Source of the DNA: Nereocystis luetkeana
Taxonomy: Eukaryota; Sar; Phaeophyceae; Laminariales; Laminariaceae
Direction: 5' to 3'
NCBI GenBank assembly: GCA_031213475.1
Contig: JARUPZ010000008.1
Span: 12,909,393-12,973,392 of the forward strand
DNA length: 64,000 bases
Shown here: one piece after another, positions 59,801 through 64,000 of the stretch
How the letters are laid out: each line of letters opens with the position of its first letter
How positions within the stretch are numbered: the stretch's first letter is position 1
The notes under the pieces: model-generated
Told to the model about the DNA's origin: nothing
Databases searched by the model: none
The model's input: only the letters and a program-made list of their open reading frames with translations
Translations under genes and position numbers: made by a program

Positions 59801-61215
59801 GACCTGTCGTTCGACAATTCATAGGATCGTTTTGGGGAGTCATGTGCAATGAGTATCACGTACAAGGGCTACGCATGGGTGGCGGCGTTCACCCGCACCC
59901 ATATTTCGCACACTCAGTGTCGATTCGGGCTTGAAAAACGGTGTTATACAACGCTATGCCTCAATTCAAGGGTTCTCGACAAACAAAACCCGAACTACAC
60001 ACCTCTCAAGTGTTAAACTAAACGTACCAGTGCGTTGGGATATTTGGACGTCACTACGAAAATCGAAATGTTGGGCTATTTGTACTTTACTTGGTTCTAG
60101 TAGTTTCCTGTCCGAGTCTCCGAAAAAAGTAGTGGGAGTGTCGAGATTGGCTTTGGTCGTGACTCCAATCGTGTAAATACACCGGTGTGTTTGCTGTGTC
60201 TCACACTACACCAGATGGGTGCCAACACGTTGGAAGATATAATACTGACTGGTATCTTGTACCTGGCCTAGAGTACTTCAGAGACGCACTGAAGTCTCAG
60301 CACATTACGAAACACAGTGCAGACACTCTCATCACAACCTGCGTTTCATGTTGGACAGACTCTTGCACGATCAGTGGCAGGAGCAAGGTCTGCACTACCG
60401 CAGTGCAGGTCTCGCAACTTCGTCGCCGTTGTAGAAAGTGAAAAATCATTTCCCAAAAGAGAGACGCAACACGACGCCCCTCTGCGCTTACTACGCTTAC
60501 ATTCATTTTTCTCGACTTCAATTTCACGCCGGTCATCACGACAAAACTATTGTACCAGGTATGCAGTTTTCATGGTATGCTAAACTATATGGACGTAAAC
60601 ATCAATTACAACAATAATGGTATATCTTGCACTGCTTCCTCACTGCTTCCCCCTCATTCTGGAGCATGCCTTCTGTCGACGTTTCCACCATTTGGCATTG
60701 CCGTCCACCCCCCTACACACGGCCGTGAATAATCGCCATGGTGATACCTTCCAAGCAACCTCTCAACGCCTCGAATCCTTCGCCCCTTTCCGCCTCATAC
60801 GTACTGGCGACAGCCGGCACCGTCCTCTATAAATCAATTGCCTCTTTTAACGTTGTCAATGTGTGAGTACGTACACACCCCGAAACGAATAATACTTATT
60901 CCGTTGTACCGGAGAAACGCTGACAATTTATTTTATTTTTCTTCGCCTTACTAGTTAGGGGGATCAATCCAGCATGCGCTATGAGCGCAAAGGAGATGGG
61001 TTTGCGCTCCTTCTCAAGGGCATGTCCCACTGGGAATGACACCTCGAATATTCTTCGTTCGGACATTCTATCAGTTTGCGAGTGTACATACCTCTATTAC
61101 TGCATTCGAATGAGAGGGTCCGTCGAACGGGCAGTGCTATTTGCTGAGCTGCTATTGCGAAGAGTAATACTTGGATGGTCATGTTTAGGCCGCGAGTTGT
61201 GTTTGGAACAAGCAT
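47830..61215 (-). CDS. Gene 2: paralogue of gene 1, secreted A-B module protein with GDPH domain, 14 exons
   Basis: Read on the minus strand: 61215 (or 61182)-61092, 59517-59455, 58889-58800, 57985-57923, 56780-56691, 55964-55902, 55338-55249, 54522-54460, 53896-53807, 53080-53018, 52453-52364, 50582-50484, 50181-49330, 47894-47830. The join is in frame and gives 634 residues from the upstream Met or 623 from the second. The exon count and every internal exon length equal those of gene 1, and all introns are phase 1. Modules read ECVFNSDCP-type (A) and LDEDSVLPGG-type (B), clearly different from gene 1, whereas the GDPH exon is nearly identical. Role: a putative extracellular or wall-associated cysteine-rich protein of unknown function. 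Four of the module exon sets sit in a 1442-bp tandem repeat. Gene 2 converges on gene 1 with 27 kb between their stops. Confidence 0.82.
49330..50181 (-). CDS. Gene 2 exon D: body of GDPH (vWD/root-cap-like) domain
   Basis: This is an 852-nt exon, exactly the length of gene 1 exon D and near-identical to it. The only protein changes I see are Met/Ile in the DPSS-x-HV region, Gly/Asp in VCPT-x-VSP, Ile/Val in EW-x-LADP, Val/Ala in GET-x-VPT, His/Gln and Asp/Glu in the VIM-x-GM-x-SIRG region. The donor is GACT|GTGAGT. The frame would run on to a stop at 49301 (ELGHEFIV), but this tail is unlike the gene 1 read-through tail, which supports splicing. Confidence 0.85.
50484..50582 (-). CDS. Gene 2 exon C
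   Basis: This 99-nt exon starts after CTTTCAG and reads CITDDNCDGGQICCPKTNTC then EDEPADGNLGAC, donor GTAAGC. It is clearly the counterpart of gene 1 exon C but differs at roughly 15 of 99 positions, much more than exon D does. Confidence 0.8.
52364..53080 (-). CDS. Gene 2 cassette 5 (exons A5' 53080-53018, B5' 52453-52364)
   Basis: A5' is identical in protein to A3' and A4'. B5' carries LPGGMATDVCECRDNRLSDE, with Val before the first Cys of C-x-C. Sequence 3' of B5' (below about 52360) is the most diverged edge of the tandem array. Confidence 0.83.
53807..54522 (-). CDS. Gene 2 cassette 4 (exons A4' 54522-54460, B4' 53896-53807)
   Basis: Same A protein as A3' (CVFNSDCPDIKCCTDAGVCS). B4' carries LPGGMATDACECRDNRLSDE with Met instead of Leu. 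Exons and introns lie one 1442-bp unit away from cassette 3. Confidence 0.83.
55249..55964 (-). CDS. Gene 2 cassette 3 (exons A3' 55964-55902, B3' 55338-55249)
   Basis: A3' starts after GCGACAG and reads CVFNSDCPDIKCCTDAGVCS, donor GTGAGT. B3' starts after a TAG acceptor, carries LPGGLATDACECRDNRLSDE, and ends IC before GTGAGT. The A exon is identical in protein to A4' and A5'. Confidence 0.83.
56691..57985 (-). CDS. Gene 2 cassette 2 (exons A2' 57985-57923, B2' 56780-56691)
   Basis: A2' starts after TGTGCCAG and reads CVFNSDCPETKCCMANGQCS, donor GTGAGT. B2' carries LPGGLATDACECRDNRLSDE, donor GTGAGT. B2' belongs to the 1442-bp tandem array and A2' does not, so this cassette spans the array edge. 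The 1142-nt intron between them contains a dispersed R3 element with a 26-bp minisatellite. Confidence 0.82.
56975..57530 (+). repeat. Dispersed repeat R3, full copy 3 (in gene 2 intron)
   Basis: Matches 31203-31745 end to end: ATGTACTCGATCTCATG, CGACCAGACAGACACTGCTT, GCGGACTTGCATATGGATTA, CAAACCCAACCTA. Inserted in the intron between B2' and A2'. It has gained an internal 26-bp minisatellite absent from copy 1. Confidence 0.8.
57313..57410 (+). repeat. 26-bp minisatellite within R3
   Basis: The unit CGACCACCCGCACAAACGAT plus TTGACT is repeated about 3.5 times with G/A changes only at the joint (CTAGACC/CTCGACC). Confidence 0.88.
58800..59517 (-). CDS. Gene 2 cassette 1 (exons A1' 59517-59455, B1' 58889-58800)
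   Basis: A1' starts after TGTGGCAG and reads CVFNSDCLENKCCMANGQCS, donor GTGAGT. B1' starts after GTGCTCCAG and carries LPGGAADDACECRDN and a final Cys, donor GTGAGT. Lengths are 63 and 90 nt. With A2' it is the older, non-tandem part of the gene 2 array; its MANGQCS ending is like MANGECS in gene 1. Confidence 0.82.
61092..61215 (-). CDS. Gene 2 exon 1: signal peptide
   Basis: Two in-frame Met codons: 61215 (MLVPNTTRGLN...) and 61182 (MTIQVLLFAIAAQQIA...). The second gives a cleaner secretory signal, so I prefer it, but the longer form also works. The exon ends in phase 1 before donor GTATGT (AGAG|GTATGTAC). Joined to A1' it gives FECSNR-E-C. Confidence 0.65.
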
Positions 61216-61236
61216 ACACCCCCATTGCTGCCGGTC

Positions 61237-61254
61237 TTACCCTCGTCTGTCCAT
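61237..61254 (-). other. Possible five-codon upstream ORF in gene 2 leader
   Basis: Upstream of the gene 2 start, in the context CACCATGG, an ATG opens a frame reading MDRRG then TAA. If the transcript starts upstream of it, ribosomes would meet this ATG first. Its context is stronger than that of the main start. This is inference only, since the transcript start is unknown. Confidence 0.3.
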
Positions 61255-61274
61255 GGTGTTCCACTTTTGACCTA

Positions 61275-61287
61275 CGTTTTTTATAGT
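61275..61287 (-). promoter_or_regulatory. TATA-like element upstream of gene 2
   Basis: The minus strand reads ACTATAAAAAACG about 60-70 bp upstream of the first Met, a plausible TATA position. No experimental support; one A/T-rich match by itself is weak. Confidence 0.3.
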
Positions 61288-62010
61288 ATCACTGCAATCA
61301 CAGAGACCATCATATGTTGTTTCATTCATCCTATTTTTAGATTTTCGTGTTTGTAAATGAGGTTTTCACAACGTAAGCGTTCCTTCACCTATATCATCCA
61401 GGGGGCGTGTTGGAATATCGACATGAAGGCCCAGACGTTCCCAGTTTTGTGCAGCTACTATTCACGAGCGCCAATACGGATGAACGATATTTGCGACGAA
61501 CTTGCGATGTCGTCCATACCTAAATTATAGTGACGCTCGATATGCATCTATCGGGACGTTGACAATGTTGAAGGGCAGCTAGCTGGCCACCATTAGCCAC
61601 ACAATCGCCTGTTCATGTTGTCGGACATGGTCGTATGATGTAGCCGTACACATGTCTGATACGTGTCATTGTCGTATTAGTTCAAGTGTCTTGAGTAACT
61701 GTTGTGTCACTCCAATATATCTACGGAGATTGCGGCGGGATTAGTGTTTCCCCGAGGAGTTGCATAAAATTGTGTTTGACCTGCTTTCAGGGGTCTTCTA
61801 GAGTCTAGGGGAACGTGGCCCCCTTGCTCTCAGTACACTATTAATTGTCCACCAGTACACTAAAATAATTGATACCTTTCTACTCCTTCTACCCACCGCC
61901 TCATGGCAAGCCCCACCCACGCATCACCCAAGCGTACCCGGTGCTCGAATTGATCCCTTACGCTAGCGGACATATGGTCACGGTCGCTCGGGCACGGGGT
62001 GTAGCGCACC
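61288..62010. other. Intergenic, no gene recognised
   Basis: No repeat or coding signal recognised between the gene 2 promoter region and the 62-kb frame. Confidence 0.4.
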
Positions 62011-62161
62011 ATGGTGGGTTTTGTGGTTTCAGGGGAGGAGCTTCCTTGGATGACAAGGATCCTTGATCAGGAGAGGCGACACCGCGAGGGAGCGGGCATC
62101 GGGTTAGGGATATGGACTCCTGAAGAATGGAGTGAGCTACAGGAAACAGCAGCAGCCCCAT

Positions 62162-62197
<36 letters not shown>

Positions 62198-63054
62198 CAG
62201 CGGCGGCAGCGGCAGCAGCAGCAAAGCAGCAGAAGCAGGAGCAGGAGCAGGAGGAGCGTCACGGTAGGCCGGGCGCAGGATGCCGCATGGATTTATCATC
62301 TTTCCACTTGCTTACCGTCAAGGAGCAACAAGAAGCCATTGAAAAATATGTTGACCAGCAGCTGAGAGCTAGGAGGGGTTACGCAACCGCCGCGAATGCA
62401 CGAGAGGAGGCAAGGAAAAAGACAGAGAACACGCACCAAGCCCAGGACAATGGTTCGAGGAGCTGCGACAACTCGTCACCCGCCGACCCAGTGCTATCGA
62501 GAGCAAAAAGTGCGGCCCAACAGCAACAGCAGCAGCAACAACAAGTACGGGCTTCTACGTACGTCAAGAAAGGCGACGAGGAGGAGTTGATGGATATTAC
62601 TGAGGAGGAGGAGTCGGATGAGGAGGAGCAGCACGGTTTGGAGCGTGAAGTGGTACCGGTGGATGGCATGGGAATGGTGAGGGAGACGGAACTGGAGGAG
62701 TCGGATGAGGAGGAGCAGCATGGTTTGGAGCGTGAAGTGGTACCGGTGGATGGCATGGGAATGGTGAGGGAGACGGAACTGGAGGAGTCGGATGAGGAGG
62801 AGCAACACGGTTTGGAACGTGAGGGGGTCCCAATGGATGGCATGGGTCTGGTGGGGGAGATTGGTGTCACGGAAGGAGCTGTCGGGTGTTCGGAGAACAT
62901 TGACGAGGACGACGGTGCGCCGAATGGAAGCGCTTGGGAGCGAGTTGGGATCGGTACGGGTTGGTCATGCAGCGGCACCTTCGTGGGGTGGGGGTATGAG
63001 GTGGCCGGTCGGCGTCCGACTCGGCTACGGCGGGCGCGCGTGCGAGAAAAGTGA
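62011..63054 (+). CDS. Hypothetical low-complexity acidic protein (poly-Ala, poly-Gln, three 29-aa repeats)
   Basis: A 347-residue frame starts MVGFVVSGEELPWM. It carries a poly-Ala tract (GCA repeats, about 62146-62225), a KQQKQEQEQEE stretch, a plausible structured piece (SSFHLLTVKEQQEAIEKYV), a poly-Gln tract (about 62519-62544), and three tandem 87-bp units starting at 62608, 62695 and 62782 that encode EESDEEEQHGLEREVVPVDG plus GMGMVRETEL. The C-terminus is basic (RRPTRLRRARVREK). A possible acceptor TGTGGTTTCAG at 62031 means it may be the last exon of a larger gene. The acidic disordered part would suit a nuclear or regulatory protein, but no domain is recognised. Confidence 0.55.
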
Positions 63055-64000
63055 AGGACCATCATCTTCGAGCAATTGCTCATCAGGCACGTTCTTGCTG
63101 TCTGTGTTTGGTTTGTTTTTAGAAACGTGATACTCGTACGAGTACGAGTAGTCTAGTCTTCGCTGTGGATTTGATCTTGTGTTTTTTTTGTTTTGCAGCG
63201 TTTCGAGACTTGTCATAATTTGGTGATGGCCATTTGATGCGTGGCGTGTGTGACTGCAACTTTTGGAACTTTGAGCTTTCATTTACGAGTATACGTATCA
63301 AGTTCCGGACATACGTACGATTCACGTAATATACGATACACGTAACGTGTTGGATAACAAAAACGCAGTTCGTATACGAGTAAAAACTACTGAGACGAGC
63401 GCGGCTGGAGGATAGAAAACTTGACTGGTATATACCAGGTATATTGTTTGCGATGGGCACAAACTAGGGAGGGTAGTATGAGAGTTCAGTTTGAGCACAT
63501 CGGAAATTCACACGGAATACCGGGTATCTTGATTGATAGTTTGCATGACCCTGGTTGCTCCCCCCACAGGCAATATTTGAGGTGTACACAGGCCATGCGG
63601 GTGATATCCTCTTCCAACTATCACCAAGCTATAAATGTTTCGTCCGATAGGATGAAGAGTCACCAGATTCCCTCATTCGAGTACCCTTGCTTTTCCCCTC
63701 TTTCGCTGTCGATGATTTGCCGAATCTCTGCTTGGAGACTGCACTGCGTTGATTGCATCAGGTGGACGGTTGACGAGAGGACCAAATCACGACCGGGCAT
63801 GGTGAACGGAGAAAATGAGGTGGATGCTCGACGGTCGTGATGTGTGGTTGTAGTGCTACTATTAATATTATATTGGGTAACGGTTGGTATTGATAGTGTT
63901 TTTGTTGTGTCTTTTTTATTATTTTGCTCGGTACTGCTATGTAAAAAGCGCAGGTAGTGGTTCGTTTTTGCTTGAAATTGTGTGTGGCTTCTTCCAGTCA
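63055..64000. other. Right edge, no gene recognised
   Basis: AT-rich with ACGAGTACGAGTA-type words and one TACCAGGTA at 63433. The 139-codon frame at 63421-63840 shows no protein features I can support. Confidence 0.4.

Noticed and set aside
62379..63083. 234-codon antisense frame over the acidic repeat protein
   Set aside because: Opened by the codon-periodic 87-bp repeats; composition (poly-Ser/Cys) is not protein-like.

Overview
The window looks like nuclear DNA of a multicellular stramenopile, most likely a brown alga of the Ectocarpus type. Genes are split by long GT-AG introns with very small exons, intergenic DNA is packed with decayed elements, and both a Ty3/gypsy-like integrase tail and a LINE 3' end resemble sequences I associate with brown-algal genomes. 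This assignment is from recognition and was not searched. There is no prokaryotic operon logic, no CRISPR and no rRNA.

The main content is two complete 14-exon paralogous genes lying tail to tail: gene 1 on + (1394-20823) and gene 2 on - (61182/61215 down to 47830). Neither is visible as one long ORF; I assembled them from splice sites. Both have the same plan: a signal-peptide exon, five A-B cassettes (A exon always 63 nt, B exon always 90 nt), one 99-nt cysteine exon C, one 852-nt exon D that starts a GDPH-type (von Willebrand factor D / root-cap-like) domain, and a tiny last exon E that completes that domain. Every intron is in phase 1, so every internal exon is a symmetric 1-1 cassette. 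The predicted products are secreted proteins of about 615 aa (gene 1) and 623 or 634 aa (gene 2). Each carries five 51-residue, eight-cysteine modules in front of the GDPH domain.

In gene 2 the array is expanding visibly: a 1442-bp genomic unit (A + B + introns) is repeated almost perfectly at about 52.1-56.8 kb. In gene 1 the cassettes are older, but short intron blocks at fixed distances from A and B exons show that they too came from tandem duplication. Exon D is about 99% identical between the two genes, while C, E and the cassettes are much more diverged, which suggests gene conversion.

The 27 kb between the genes (20.8-47.8 kb) holds mobile-element debris: three dispersed repeat families (R1, R2/R4, R3), a 1.12-kb foldback element with terminal inverted repeats, a LINE tail (-, 30.0-30.9 kb), LTR-like direct repeats (37.9 and 42.5 kb) bracketing an integrase tail (+, 40.9-42.1 kb), a gag/protease remnant (-, 43 kb), a possible tRNA-derived SINE (23.3 kb) and several minisatellites. 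The right edge (62.0-63.05 kb) carries a low-complexity reading frame with poly-Ala, poly-Gln and three acidic 29-residue repeats. A 9-bp motif, TACCTGGTA or its complement, occurs about 15 times, far above chance.
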